Shown here: positions 34,523 through 46,979 of the stretch, piece by piece | Position numbering within the stretch: the first letter of the stretch is position 1 | Layout of the letters: the number at the start of each line of letters is the position of its first letter | Source of the DNA: Druceiella hillmani | Taxonomy: Eukaryota; Arthropoda; Insecta; Lepidoptera; Hepialidae | Direction of reading: 5' to 3' | Length of the DNA stretch: 64,000 bases | Assembly (NCBI GenBank): GCA_039881145.1 | Contig: JAYKKI010000013.1 | Span: 43,047,501 to 43,111,500, forward strand | The notes under the pieces: generated by a model | Database searches by the model: none | What the model saw: the letters and a program-made list of their open reading frames with translations, nothing else | What the model was told of the DNA's origin: nothing | Translations under genes and position numbers: made by a program

Positions 34523-36807
34523 GATATCATTGCTTGAAATTGGTTTCATTTTAAAAAAATTCACTCTCGGTCAGTATGCACCGCACGTACAAATTTTTTT
34601 TAATAACAAGCCATACCCAAACGTGTAAAAGTGACGATCTACCAACTTCACTCTATTGGCACAAGCAATTAAATTTTTTTTAGAAATAACAAAAATGTTT
34701 CAAATTACAATATAAATCCCGATTGTTAAAAATCCCATAAACTAAAAAATTATTTTGCGATGAAATGTGACTTTAATTAATTTTAAATTTCTTGTTAAAT
34801 ATTAATTTTTACGATCTTATTTATACATAAATTGTAGGCACTCTCAAAATTTCCAAGCCATTTTTAAAATCTGACTAGACAAACAGATTATACCCTTAAA
34901 TAACATTATAAATATTGACTACATAACATAAAGTATAAAATAATATATTTAAATATAAAATTATGAATAATTCTAAACTTAATTAAATATATATAATATA
35001 TCTCTTATTTAAATATATAGGCACTTAACATTAACACATATGTTATGGGCATTTTAAAATGTAATGTGTAGTTTATATTCCAACGAATAATATTTCAGAA
35101 AATTAGCCTGAACTCAAAAAAATCTTGAATAAAATTAATATGTCGAATACCACTGACACAATGCTACATCTAATACAGGTGATCGCACCACATCAACGAC
35201 AATCATTATGATAATGTAATGCGAGACTCATATATTTATGTTCATCAATTCGTGAATTTAAGCAAAAGTAAATTTTTCACTGTCTTTATTTTCTTAAATC
35301 AAAAGACACTAGTAAAACGCAACACATTTACCAGTTACAAAAGCTCCTCACTATTAATTTAGGGAAAAAATTGATTGAAAAAGTGGTTAGTGAAACCTCT
35401 TTTGAACCACTAACAAAAAAAATGCAAATTAAATCAAACTACGACAAACAATTAGTTGCGACAACATAATTTATACGGAAACAATTTTGTTATATCAATT
35501 TTTTGAACGAAATAAACTGCGAATGGCCTTAATAAACATCCAAACCAATATTTAAAATAAATTTTTATTTGAATTGAATGTAGGAGAATAACGAAAAATT
35601 TACTTCCGCTACAGTGCACTTGTTCCACCAGGGTTTGATGAAGCATATAAATATAATTGCCCCGCACTGAGGGCTTTACGTCAATGAAATTAAAATCAAT
35701 CAACACGTAAACTATGAGAGATTGCGAGCTCTTCCTCACGTTGCAATAACTAAGAATACTATGCGTGTTATTATTATAGCTACATGTAGGAACTTTATCA
35801 CTAGCTATATGAAATAATACACATCCTTCCTGTCACAAGAGTTCAGAGTAAATATCGACACCAGACCCAACATTGACGATGATTTTTTCATCACGATTAC
35901 TTAAGGCTTTCTATATACTTACGTATTCAAAATTTATCATAACAAAAAAAACATAATGTGTAAAGAAGAAAGCAATAGAAAAATATTATGATTTTTAAAA
36001 TAGCCTTGCTACACAAAAAATCACAATTAATTTTTTTTTGTCACGAAAAATACGGAAAGATTATGATTTTTTGTAATAAAAGCACTTGATGTTCAGAAAT
36101 GGTAATCGGAGCAAGGTGAAAGATACAGTAATAAAGTAAACAACAATAAACAAGGTGGGAGATACAGTAACAAAGTAACAACATAAGTAAACAACAATAA
36201 CCTAGAAGATTATGTACGTTTGAATGTAAAATTTAATTGATTCTGAATAAACTTTCTATTTAATAAACTACTTAAAATGCAGACCGCGCGAGAAACGTTT
36301 GAGTCTCATTCAACCCATGAGGAAAAAACCCATAGTACGTCTCATTCAAATGGTAGGGGTTACTGGTGAACTTGAATCTGATGTTTGTTCATTTATCGAC
36401 AGTGGAAGGTGGTGTCTAATTTAGCCAACCTCTGATTTAAGGTGTTCAATATGTTAATGTGCCAGTTTTCAATAATGAATGGCCCAAAGTTTGTTAAAGA
36501 AATTTGAAGAAACCATGTTATACTCTGTATATAAAAAATAACCATAAAATATTTTTTCTTCCAGAAACAATTTAGAAAATGTTGTTTATAGAATTCCACA
36601 ATATGCACCGAAAGGAGGATGCATCTCAGCTTATATAACCAATAACGACTGGCGATATGTTATCAGGTAGGTTTTTTCTTGATCTTAAACTTTTATTATA
36701 GCAGGAAGTCCCAAATCTTTATGGGAAAAAAGTTATCGCTAATTAAAAACTTGCGCTAAGTTGAAACGTATATACACACTTTTGCTGATAAATTATATGG
36801 GAGCACG

Positions 36808-36857
36808 TTAAACAGATGGTGAGACAGCAACAGGTGCGGGGGGCTGGGAGGAGGTAT
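36808..36857 (-). CDS. Possible alternative terminal exon after EF1 (truncated isoform)
   Basis: A GC-rich island in an otherwise AT-rich intron, 577 bp downstream of the EF1 donor in gene sense. On the minus strand the acceptor-like sequence GCTTGTCCGCAG ends just before 36857. Joined to the phase-1 EF1 exon, it reads Asp and then TSSQPPAPVAVSPSV, followed by a TAA stop whose complement is 36808-36810. An AATAAA motif occurs about 120 bp further downstream, but such motifs are common in AT-rich DNA. Use of this exon would give a calpain that ends after EF1 and lacks hands 2-5. Drosophila CalpA is known to have a shorter splice form lacking the calmodulin-like domain, so this is plausible. 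The sequence alone does not prove it, and the polypyrimidine tract is only moderate. Confidence 0.3.
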
Positions 36858-37074
36858 CTGCGGACAAGCCGCAGTAAATCACCCAAGGTTTGAAAAAGAG
36901 TTGTACGTTGTTTTTTTCACAAATATTTAAATATTTGGTTGCTTATGTGTATTGATATAATATGACGTTTAAAAACCATTGTTTATTATCTAATAACGAT
37001 TAAAAAGCAATAAAAACATTATTATTCTTATTAATGAAGTCTCGTTTTATTTAGCCATAAGTTTTTTCCCACAG

Positions 37075-37345
37075 CGATTTGAGATTATCCACCATAGAAG
37101 TTGTAGAAGATAAAAAAACCTTTCCGATGACATATCGCTCATTGTTATTAGTTCCTAGGCTGATGTCCATACATTTCTGCCCATCCTCCTTTATTTATTT
37201 TACGATAGCATTCTCTTACAATCAACCAGAACACCTATCCAGCTCCATTCGCGAAGTGGCCAGGTATTGAACCCGAGTCACTGTGGTATCGCCATCAAAA
37301 GCCTTATGCTTTGTGATCAACCCAACACACCATGGCGACAACATA
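37075..37345 (-). mobile_element. tRNA-derived SINE (probable)
   Basis: On the minus strand, starting near 37340, the sequence CATGGTGTGTTGGGTTGATC holds a box-A-like TGGTGTGTTGGG. About 55 nt later, GGGTTCAATACC matches the RNA polymerase III box B. Between them lies ACAAAGCATAAGGCTTTTGA, typical of insect tRNA-like SINE heads. A non-tRNA body follows to about 37075. It lies about 90 bp downstream of the EF1 donor in gene sense. It is too diverged to be a functional tRNA. Confidence 0.5.
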
Positions 37346-37433
37346 ATATAATTAAATTAAAAAAATATCACCAGAATTCAGCAACCGATTAAACCTGTCA
37401 CATAAGAAGCCGATATTACCCAACACAACCCAC

Positions 37434-37566
37434 CTTCTCGCATGGCGTAATCCAAAATTTCCTTCAACTCCTGCCAATCCACTTCCCCATCATCTCCGGC
37501 CAATCTTTGGAAGAACTGGCGTACGGGATCTTCCGGTTCAGGGTCAGGCGAGACAATATCTTTGAC
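37434..37566 (-). CDS. CalpA: Calpain exon: PEF domain, EF-hand 1
   Basis: A 133-nt exon with acceptor CTGCTGCTTAG before 37566 and donor GAAG|GTGGGTT at 37434, entering in phase 0 and leaving in phase 1. It encodes 44 codons that begin VKDIVSPDPEPEDPVRQFF and continue with RLAGDDGEVDWQELKEIL and DYAMRE. The sequence F-RLAG-D-E-W-ELKEIL is the diagnostic first PEF hand of calpains, with its short non-canonical loop (AGDDGEVDWQEL). In other calpains EF1 binds Ca2+ and helps relay activation. The next coding exon is either the insert exon at 30428-30231 or, if that is skipped, the EF2 exon at 8229-8102. Both begin with AG and complete the same Glu codon. Confidence 0.94.
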
Positions 37567-37899
37567 CTAAGCAGCAGAAAAATAGGTTAAATTCTGATCT
37601 TTAAAATTATTTTATATAATTTTGACATAATATTATACATAAGCGTCTTATAATTTACGGAAAAGTTTTGTAAACGATAATTATAATATCCTACGTCCAT
37701 ATAAAAAAGCGTATTTTTTTATAAGCACATTTCAGTAAGATTATAAAGTGCCATTGTAAACCTCAATATAACCTCACTGTACTGCCAGCACCAAAAAATT
37801 TTAATTAAAAATATTTAGCCAAATCTTGTTTAAATGTAAAATATACGTTTTGATAAAATATAAATGACAAAGAAAAAAAGAAGAAAACCAAGCCAATAT

Positions 37900-37940
37900 T
37901 TATAATAATTACCTTAATGTTATTAAGGTAACCATTATAA
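37900..37940. repeat. 19-bp imperfect hairpin
   Basis: TTATAATAATTACCTTAAT (37900-37918) faces ATTAAGGTAACCATTATAA (37922-37940), with two mismatches and a 3-nt loop. Confidence 0.7.
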
Positions 37941-40144
37941 ATATAGAGTAAAAGTTATATAGTTTAATATTATATTTCGTATGGAGTAGACTGACAACTG
38001 CTGCTGCAAGACTGACAACTGCTAAAAGTTTTTTTGTTTTACATTTTTCTCAACGGTATGATAATAACAATGTTAGGAATGGTTGATCTTCTTTTGTATG
38101 TTTTTTTAATTTGTTTTTAATAATATTTTATTACAACATCAAACAAAAGAGTCTAATCATTTGCGTTAGATATCGCTCTAGCTTACTTCATTTCCTTGTA
38201 AATTATTTTTATATCAAGGCGAAGATGGGAAAGATTGCTCTTTTCTTCTAATTCTGGGTAGTTATAAAGTCTATTCTACATTTTATAACTTCTAAATGCC
38301 TCAATAAAATATAGAGAAACTTATGTGAAATGGTTAGGAAAAATAATACAAGTGTTTTGTTTTTTTTTCCAATTATCAAAAATATTTTACTGGAAAAAAA
38401 TGAGGATGGCACATTCATAATATCAATGTGCTCCAAAATTTATATCATAATATTGTTCAATAATAATCTACTTTTCTATATTAAAGACTAAACAATTTTT
38501 CTATACTTTAAAGGCAAAATATGCAGATTGATGTTTTAGTTTCGACTTTAAAAAAAAACCTACGCATGGATGAATTAGATTGAATAAAATCAATTTTTTT
38601 CACAACTGTGAAATGAAAAACATCTCTAATAACTAGTTACCTAACATTTCCAAAAAGTTTCACTAAATTTTATTAAGCCATTTCCAGCATATTAAATTGT
38701 TTTATACATCAATAAACTGTTTTCATTTTCCTACACCATATTTATATTGAAGATTCATCTTATAATCAAAAAGAACATAATTAAATCTAAAATGAAACAC
38801 TCAAATTTACTAAGAATTATCCAAAAAAACTACAGTGCTAATGAGAATGGTCTACAATATATTAACTACACTAGAGTTAACTATGACTGCACTGTTTACT
38901 AACAAGTATTTTTCAACAATATTGTCAGTAAAGATGGTGCTTCCGCCTAAACAAAACAATCAAAGTGCTACAAAAATATTATAATTTAATATTGGTGCTT
39001 CCATCTAAAATTGTTATCATATGAACTTCAAACCTTTCCATTATCGTTCGTCTGCCTATATTCTTACATCATCCGCCTTCAAAATCAAGTAAACATTAGT
39101 AACAAAGCAATACAATACACTCTTCCACATAACAACAGTCTTCACCATTTTATAAGGACTCCGACCTTATCAATGGGGCACATGAAAACTACACCAAATC
39201 AATGTCTTATCATGCTTCTTTCATAACTTTTTGGACTTAACCACATTCTTTTACATACACTTTTATTTCAGTTTACTTAAAATTTGCGATGTCAGTAATT
39301 TTGAATGGACTATCAATTTTTAAAAATTCTACAAATTTTACAACACAACAGCATATTTTGTGATTTACAAAGTTACCGAGTCTTCACTCCAAGTTCTTTG
39401 CAGCATGTGATCATATTTAGTAATACATTTTGCATTTATTCAACTCGTATATTTATAACCACAAATATCTTTTGTTATATCCAAAATTTTTATTAAATAA
39501 TTTTTTTCTCAATAATATATAAAATTCTTTATAACGTTCCCATTGAAACATACTTTAAAAATAACATTTAAATTAGCAATTAATTTAAAGCCTTTTGGTA
39601 TTAGAGTAGTACCACAGTATAAAAAGTAAAAAAAACTAATAATGAGTAGACTTTCTAGACTACAACAAATTAGAAAGTGGAATACGCAGATTATTGCTAA
39701 GGGGAGTCACAACTGTTTTCAATTTAATTTTGAGAATAATATTTTATTGTATCATTCATCCAATTAGACAGTTAATTTATTCTATATAAGTATACACAAG
39801 TATGTAACAACATATCTATTATTTATACAGAAGTTTCAATGAATCAAATTGATTATACAGTAGAAAATGGTTATAACGTTATTGAAAAGATACATTAAGT
39901 TGTTAAATTCGATTGTTGAAAAAAGCAACGTTACTTTTATTTTTTTTATTATTCTTATATCATGATAAATTATTGTTATGTCATGTTCATGTGAGTTCAT
40001 TCCAACAATAAGTGTATCTAATATATCAGCTATCAATGAACTGATACCGTTATTTGAACTGAGTAACACTTGTGCCAACATTAAACAAAAGCATTATTAT
40101 GTTTCTTAGAATGGAACCTATATAGGCTTATGTTTGTAAATTAG

Positions 40145-40240
40145 CTATTGCCTATCATTTGAGAATATTTCGGCAATGGCTATCACTTGAGAATATTTTT
40201 GACAATGGCTACCACTTGAGAATATTTTCGACAATGGCCC
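40145..40240. repeat. 28-29-bp tandem repeat (3 copies)
   Basis: GGCTATCACTTGAGAATATT and TTGACAAT units recur, with GAGAATATTT at 40161, 40189 and 40218. Confidence 0.85.
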
Positions 40241-41436
40241 ATTTGCATACAATGCGCGTAAGTTCGACAGTTTCTTATTCAATCGCTTTGTATTGTTTTG
40301 TACCGTTATGTTGAATATATAGCTCCCTTTCTCTCTACGTCACATGTTTCTTCTCTCTCATGTGACAAAATTTGCCTAAACGTGATGCAATCTTAAAATT
40401 TTAATCTAAATTCTCATTCAATTATTGATTATCGAATAGCCGCCTAAGAAGTTTCACTTCAAAACACGACATCATGTCGTTATTACCTATATAATTCATC
40501 GAAAAATCTTTGGAAAAAATGTCCCTAAATGCGATATGTCATTATAAACAATGTTGTAGTAAACAGTGTTTTCATTAGAGCGATTGTATATGAACCAGTC
40601 GGGATCTCTATTTTTCACTTTTGCAACCAGTACTTTGTTATAAATGAAGTCATTACAACCAAATTCTGCTGTACTGAAAACGTGATTATGTAAACAAATT
40701 TAACTTTCTTTTCATTAGAATCACAACTTTGACAGGGATTTTTTCAGATACGATTGACAATTGTCACTTATAATTCTTGAACATTTTCTAATCAGTTTGA
40801 TGCACACAAATACCTATATCAATAATAGACATGTTTTACCTTCACACCTATATAAACAACATATTGTTTATTCAGTCATGTTTAGGTATGCACCTATAAC
40901 AATATACTGACAAGAACAATATTCAAAAGATGATGTCTATTGTTAGTTATAATTTAGTGGGTGCTTTCAAAAGCTGGTTTTAACAATAGAAAAAGTTGTT
41001 ATTAAGATCACAAAACATTTGGCTGGTAAAAAATTTTTTATTTATTTTTGTAAATTAAAGACCAGAAGCCAAAACGGCTTTTTGGAATTTGTGTGTTTGT
41101 CTATCTCTTTGTTTGCTAGAGCAGAATGTGAAAATTCTAGATTTATTTGAATAGGACTTTTACTAAAATTCGGATTAATATCGAGACCACTTTCCATTTC
41201 AATTGAATATTCCATTAGCTATTTAAAATTCCACTAATGAAAATCATGCAGTACAAATCGAGTGTGCGAACTTAATATAGAAAAATCGTATAGTTAAATT
41301 TTTTTATATCTATTTAGAATAAAAAACGAATAATCATTATCGATGTAAAATTTCTCATCGATGTTATTTGCGTAATTGAATAATTGATAAATTAATAATA
41401 ATTATATATGTCATAAAAAAGAACTGAATTATCGTT

Positions 41437-41465
41437 CTTCTTATGTTATATTATAACATAAGAAG
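41437..41465. repeat. 14-bp perfect palindrome
   Basis: CTTCTTATGTTATA (41437-41450), a single T, then TATAACATAAGAAG (41452-41465). Confidence 0.85.
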
Positions 41466-42734
41466 GAGGTTTTTAAAAATATGTCATAAATATCCTACTT
41501 TTATGAAAAATTCATATTTCATTTATGTAAACAAATTCTGGAAATTTTAAATTTTGTACATAAATGTACATCTTTTATAATAACAACCCGAACAAATAGA
41601 TAGAGCTAGGATGAGTATGTAGATAGCATCGGTATTTTTCAATCCGAAAAGAGTCGCAACAAGAAAGGTTAAACTATGGTACTACTCACGTTACCTGATT
41701 ATATAATGTTTTAAAAACAAATTTGGTAAAATTCCCAACTCAAATTTGTTCATAACATTCCAGTGATCTGGAAATATCAGTGACAGTAACTTCATACACT
41801 TTCAATTCAACGTTTAGGTTAAAGAAAAATATACATGCAAGAGCGCACCATGTTCCATAGTCACTCTTTGTAGCTCAAAAAATCACTCAAAATAATATCA
41901 ACAGGCATTACAATTATTTCATAAAAAGATTATTACATAAATTTTAACCTCAAGTCTTTAAATGCATAGGGAAAATTTCATCAAACTCATTAACAAAAAA
42001 CATATATATTCTTCTCTCAAATCAACGACAACGTAACATCTCTATCATCCACAAACCATTCTGTTATAGACAAGTGATGTACAATATGAAATTACCAACA
42101 AAAAAAAGTTCCAAAACCAGAAAATACTATAAACCCAAATATACCAAAAGTAGAAGAGTTAGCGAAAAAACCAAAACCAGAAACAAATTGTGACTTATAC
42201 CTTGTCATACTTGTTATATTACCATACTGGAAATAAAAAAATTGCATATTTTTTTACTATACTTTTGTATAAAATGTTCCGAATCCGACACAGAATGATG
42301 TAATTTTTAATTTAGTTTCTTGTTTCTTACCTTTTCCTATCCGTCCACCCAAATGTGCCAAACTAAAAAAAATTTAAATCAGCATAGTAGCAACTGTGCC
42401 GTAACTTTCAACATAGAACTACGGTCACTACGCTATTCCCTTGTAATTTTTATAACATATGTTTTTGAAACCAACCAAACTATATGTAATTTAGTTCACC
42501 AAATTAGAAAAAGATGTCACTAACTTCCAACGAATCTTTTTTGTAATAGAACGTAGTGTAAACATTATTAGAAAGATGATACTAGTTTATTATGGCTTAT
42601 TTTGTTTCTTCTATAGAAATATAAAACATACAAAATCGTATGAGATTTAGTTGAAATTGTAAGGTTATTTCTCACATTAGAATACTAATGCTCTGAATGG
42701 AGTACATGTAAAGCCAATCTTATTGTTTTGATAA

Positions 42735-43235
42735 AATTCTATACAATTCGGACTTGCATGGCATGCAAGTCCTAGGTTATGCAAGGTTACCATTTGTTGA
42801 AAAGAATATCAAAAATAATATATTTATATAATCTACTAATGAATTGATAAAATTAAATTGAATACAATTCGGACTTGCATGCCATGGTTACCATTTGTTG
42901 AAAAGAATATCAAAAATAATATATTTATATAATCTACTAATGAATTGATAAAATAAAATTGAATACAATTCGGACTTGCATGCCATGGTTACCATTTGTT
43001 GAAAAGAATATCAAAAATAATATATTTATATAATCTACTAATGAATTAATAAAATAAAATTCTATACCATTCGGACTTGCATGCCATGGTTACCATTTGT
43101 TGAAAAGAATATATTTATATAATCTACTAATGAATTGATAAAATAAAATTGAATAAGTTCAGACTTGCATGCCATGCATGCATTGAATACAAATGCATTG
43201 AATAACAAAAATAATATATTTATATACTTTGTGGT
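42735..43235. repeat. 101-bp tandem array (4-5 copies)
   Basis: The unit includes CAATTCGGACTTGCATGCCA, TGGTTACCATTTGTTGAAAA, GAATATCAAAAATAATATAT and TTATATAATCTACTAATGAA. GGTTACC recurs at 42785, 42886, 42987 and 43088, exactly 101 bp apart. The last copy is shortened and merges into a TGCATGCCATGCATGCATTG stretch near 43165. Confidence 0.93.
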
Positions 43236-44509
43236 TTCAACTAATGAAAATTTTTGATTCATTAAAATAATGTAGAATTGAACGTATTCCACTATGCATA
43301 ATCTTTAATAAATACAATTACACATCATAAGTCAATAGCACTAAAAACTTCTACAATATTCTAAACATTCAAAAACAGAACAATGAAAACAAAACTGCTA
43401 TAATTTTTAGGGTTCCGTGCATGAAAGGTCTGAACAAATGCTGTCAGTCTCTCTGTCAGATGGCTCTAGCCCTTAAACGAATAAATTATAAACCTACATA
43501 TGTTACATGCATAATTTCGTGGACTCAAGCCCAAGTAAACTCAAGCTAAATATATTTTTAAAAATTCTTTCATTAAAAAAATAATTGTTCCGATCTCCAT
43601 CAAAGTGCCATTTTTGAACTTATTTTTTTATAAAGTCTATCTCCATAACCCTGTACCTGGTATTCCTTGCCTATATTGTTAATATAGTGTCTATAAACAA
43701 CAAATACTAAGGTTATGTTCGACTGCAAAAATTTGAAAGTTATGAGTAATATAAAGATGAGTTTTTACTTGGCATTTTATGTTATTACTAAAAAAAGTAT
43801 ACATGGTATAAAGTCGAATACAACCAAACTGCTGAAAAAAACAATGAAAACTGTTTTTCACATTTTCCACACATTTCATTCTCATACTACAAAATATCAT
43901 TCACTAATCCAATATGATAAAAAGTGTTTTCGTAATGTTCCTAATATTAAATTTTTTAATAAAAATCAAAAAGACATGAAGACAAATAAATTATACACAA
44001 AAATATGGAATTTGTATAGCACAATTCCATGATTTCGAATAGCGTATTAAGTGTGTGTATTAAATATATGATTATTAAGACATATTACATCTAACACCTT
44101 TTTTCACAATGTAAGTAATAGGTATGTCGCATTACTTTGATAAAATAGTTTTCACTGTACTCTGTGTCGCCTGCCAGCCCGCATGCACGCAAACACGCAC
44201 GGACAAACGGACACCTACCTGCCCACACATACATATATATTCACTAACATTCTATACTGATAAAATATTGTTTATAAAGGTCAATTTATAGGATCTCGTT
44301 CCCTTGCTTATAAAATCACTTTAAGTCATCATTAATCAATATCCTTCACTCAAAAACTTTGACACAACATTCAATCAGAATTTCTTTTTTATATATGTAG
44401 AAAATACCATATTGCTTCTTTCAATTTATCTAAATGATAACTTCTTCTTAGGTAACTTTGTTAAATTAATTGTTTCGCCTTGTAAATGTCTTCCTCCTCT
44501 TGATCATTA

Positions 44510-45068
44510 TACAGCAGATCCTCAAGTTTCAACGTTTAGGTAGACAATACCCCAGCAGCATCAGGGTTGAGGAGTTGGAACCCGGAGGACAATGACAGAG
44601 TCTCTGCCTGAGACCCAAAAACTAATTTAAAAACAGCAGATCTTTCAAGTCTCATGGTTTAAGCAGGCAGTACTGACTGAGGAGCTTACATCCGAAGTTT
44701 AATGACTGAATCACTGCTTGATATCTGCGATACTAATTTAAAAATAATAGGCCCTCAGGTTTCATGAAATAAGCAGGAATCTTTGCTTGAAACCCACAAT
44801 ACTAATTTATAAACAGCAGATAATCAAGTCTTATGGTTTAGGCAGGCAGTACTCTTACAGCATCAGGACTGTGGAATCGGAATTCGAAGATCAATGACAG
44901 AGTCTCTGTTTAAGATCCCAAAAACTAATTTAAAATCAGCATATCTCAAAACCTCACGGTTTAAACGTGCAATGCCCCTGCAACATCCCGATTGAAGATT
45001 TAAAACCTGAAGCTTAATAACAGGGTCCCTGCTTGATACTCTCATTACTAATTTGAAAACGGCAGCTG
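44510..45068. repeat. About 120-bp degenerate tandem repeat (5 units)
   Basis: Units begin near 44520, 44645, 44752, 44823 and 44946. They share TCTCATGGTTTAAGCAGGCA, AATGACAGAGTCTCTG-CTGA and ACTAATTTAAAAACAGCAGA. The third unit has lost about 50 bp. Substitutions are many, so the array is old. Confidence 0.82.
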
Positions 45069-45550
45069 TAGATGAAACTCTTTACTCTTGAACTAAGAAT
45101 GTTTTCGTTGAACATTCTTCTACAGTATTTAATATTGATCGCCAGTAATAAGTTTCTTTGCTTTTTTCGTTCATGGAAACACGTTCAATAATATTTCACT
45201 CTGTCATGCCATGAGGAAGCTGTACATCTGTATAATTGACGTTTCCCAACTTTGTCAGATGACTATGGAATTTTTAAAGCAACAACTATTTAGTGAACAG
45301 TACAATGCAGGTTTTCTTCAATCACAGATCAGATAACTTCTGTATCTAAATGGGCAGCACAAGATTCTTTATGTTCAGATTAAAATAACTGGCTCTGCAC
45401 TTTTTAGACCAAATGCAATTTATCTGAACACATAGCACCTTTCCCATGAAGCAAACAAATCTCGTTCACTGCATCGCTAGCACTATTGTTTTTTTTTTTC
45501 AAGAATGGAATATTCCATGTCTTACTTTTTTTTTCTTTGGCTTTCATTTC

Positions 45551-45611
45551 GTTGAGAGACAAGTTTTTCTATATACACAAAAAGTGTTTATAGAAAAACT
45601 TGTCGCTCAAC
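45551..45611. repeat. 23-bp hairpin
   Basis: GTTGAGAGACAAGTTTTTCT plus ATA (45551-45573) pairs with 45589-45611 with one mismatch, around a 15-nt loop. Confidence 0.85.
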
Positions 45612-46979
45612 AAAACATACTCTATGACAGAAAGAAAGCAACTAAAAACGATGATATTATCAACTTAATATTTACACGAACATGGTAAAATGCTTGCGCA
45701 TACACATATGAATCTTATGGGACAACCTAATATATTGTATCAGTTCTATGAGATTTTAAACGACATAGGTATAGAATTCTTGTTGTGGGAAATCACATTC
45801 GACCAATTTTATTATACAGTCTTTATATTTTCTCTGTCCACTATCACCTGTCATATTCCTGGATATTTTCATATACAACATTAGTACTAGTACTCCCACA
45901 GCGTCATATTCCATCAAGGTCATGAACCTACTCCACACCCACCCATTGAGAGATAATATAATCGTAACTTTTTCCAAAATATCATTTAAGTATCTTTGAT
46001 ATTCTCGTAATATTAAATATGAAATTATTATCATGAACTCATTAACCTACAATTTCTTTTATAACTGGCAATACTTTCTTAAATGCAATATTGTACTAAA
46101 AGCAACGCATCCAGTAAAAACTTGCAACACTTAACAAAAAATTTTTCCCAACATTTCAAGAAAAGTCAGAAGAATGCAGAAAAAATGGATATGCTGTTAT
46201 GAACGAATGATTTATGATGAATCAAATTGTTTTTGTAACAAATGTATCAATTGACTGCAACAAAGGAAGCAGGACTCTCGGATAAATTGTCTAAATATAT
46301 TGACTTTATTATTTGTATTTGATTACCCATCTTAATAATTTACTTTCGATTCTAACCTTACATTTAATATGTAACAAATGGTGAGACTTTAAATTGTTTA
46401 CTACAATATATTGGCAAATCGATCTAAATTAATAGTTTACCGTTTCCACCGTGTTTTGTTTTGTATGACTGAATGATTCAAAGAACAATTGTTTCTGATT
46501 AATTAAAATTTATTTTTTTAATACTATCCTTAGTTTACATGTCACCTTGCATGCTCCTCTGAAAGGGAGTTCTCACCTTCTTTGTTGTATAGACAATTAA
46601 AACATTTGTTATAAAGGGTACATTCCACTAGCGAATCACAATGCTCAAAATCTGAATTGTATCGTTTTATTTTATCACCGCAGTTGTTGTTGTGTTGTGG
46701 TTGTGTCACAGTTCACAACCACTTCAAGCTCATGCCGACCCACATATCGAAGTGGGTTATTGCAGTTGTTCATATGTTAATTTATCTTTAACACATTGAT
46801 ATATGATGTTTATGTAAGTAAATTATATTATATTTGACATTAAGACTAATCATGGTGACGGAAAGGATCACTTTATGCAAACTCTAAAAAGTAATAGAAG
46901 TGGACATTACATCAGACGATGTACAATGTAGAAAGGATTTTCAAATCATTGTAAAAATTTAATAGCACTTTTATAATTA

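Larger units (their letters stand above)
30429..37433 (-). other. Calpain intron EF1-insert exon
   Basis: Contains a (TA)n run, the 42-bp minisatellite, a dispersed repeat, a 25-bp array, a possible alternative terminal exon and a SINE. In 30720-31157, 33881-34180, 34525-36800 and 36860-37074 I see nothing else except short imperfect repeats (for example 36113-36200). The minus-strand frame at 35452-35739 has no recognisable family. Confidence 0.55.

Noticed and set aside
35452..35739. 95-codon minus-strand frame in a calpain intron
   Set aside because: On the coding strand of the gene, but no calpain similarity and no acceptor or donor with fitting phase.
37263..37340. Functional tRNA gene on the minus strand
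   Set aside because: Box B is imperfect, the box spacing is too long and no cloverleaf closes; a SINE head is more likely.
45446..45688. 80-codon frame
   Set aside because: The middle is the 23-bp hairpin and the rest is a T-rich stretch; no recognisable motif.
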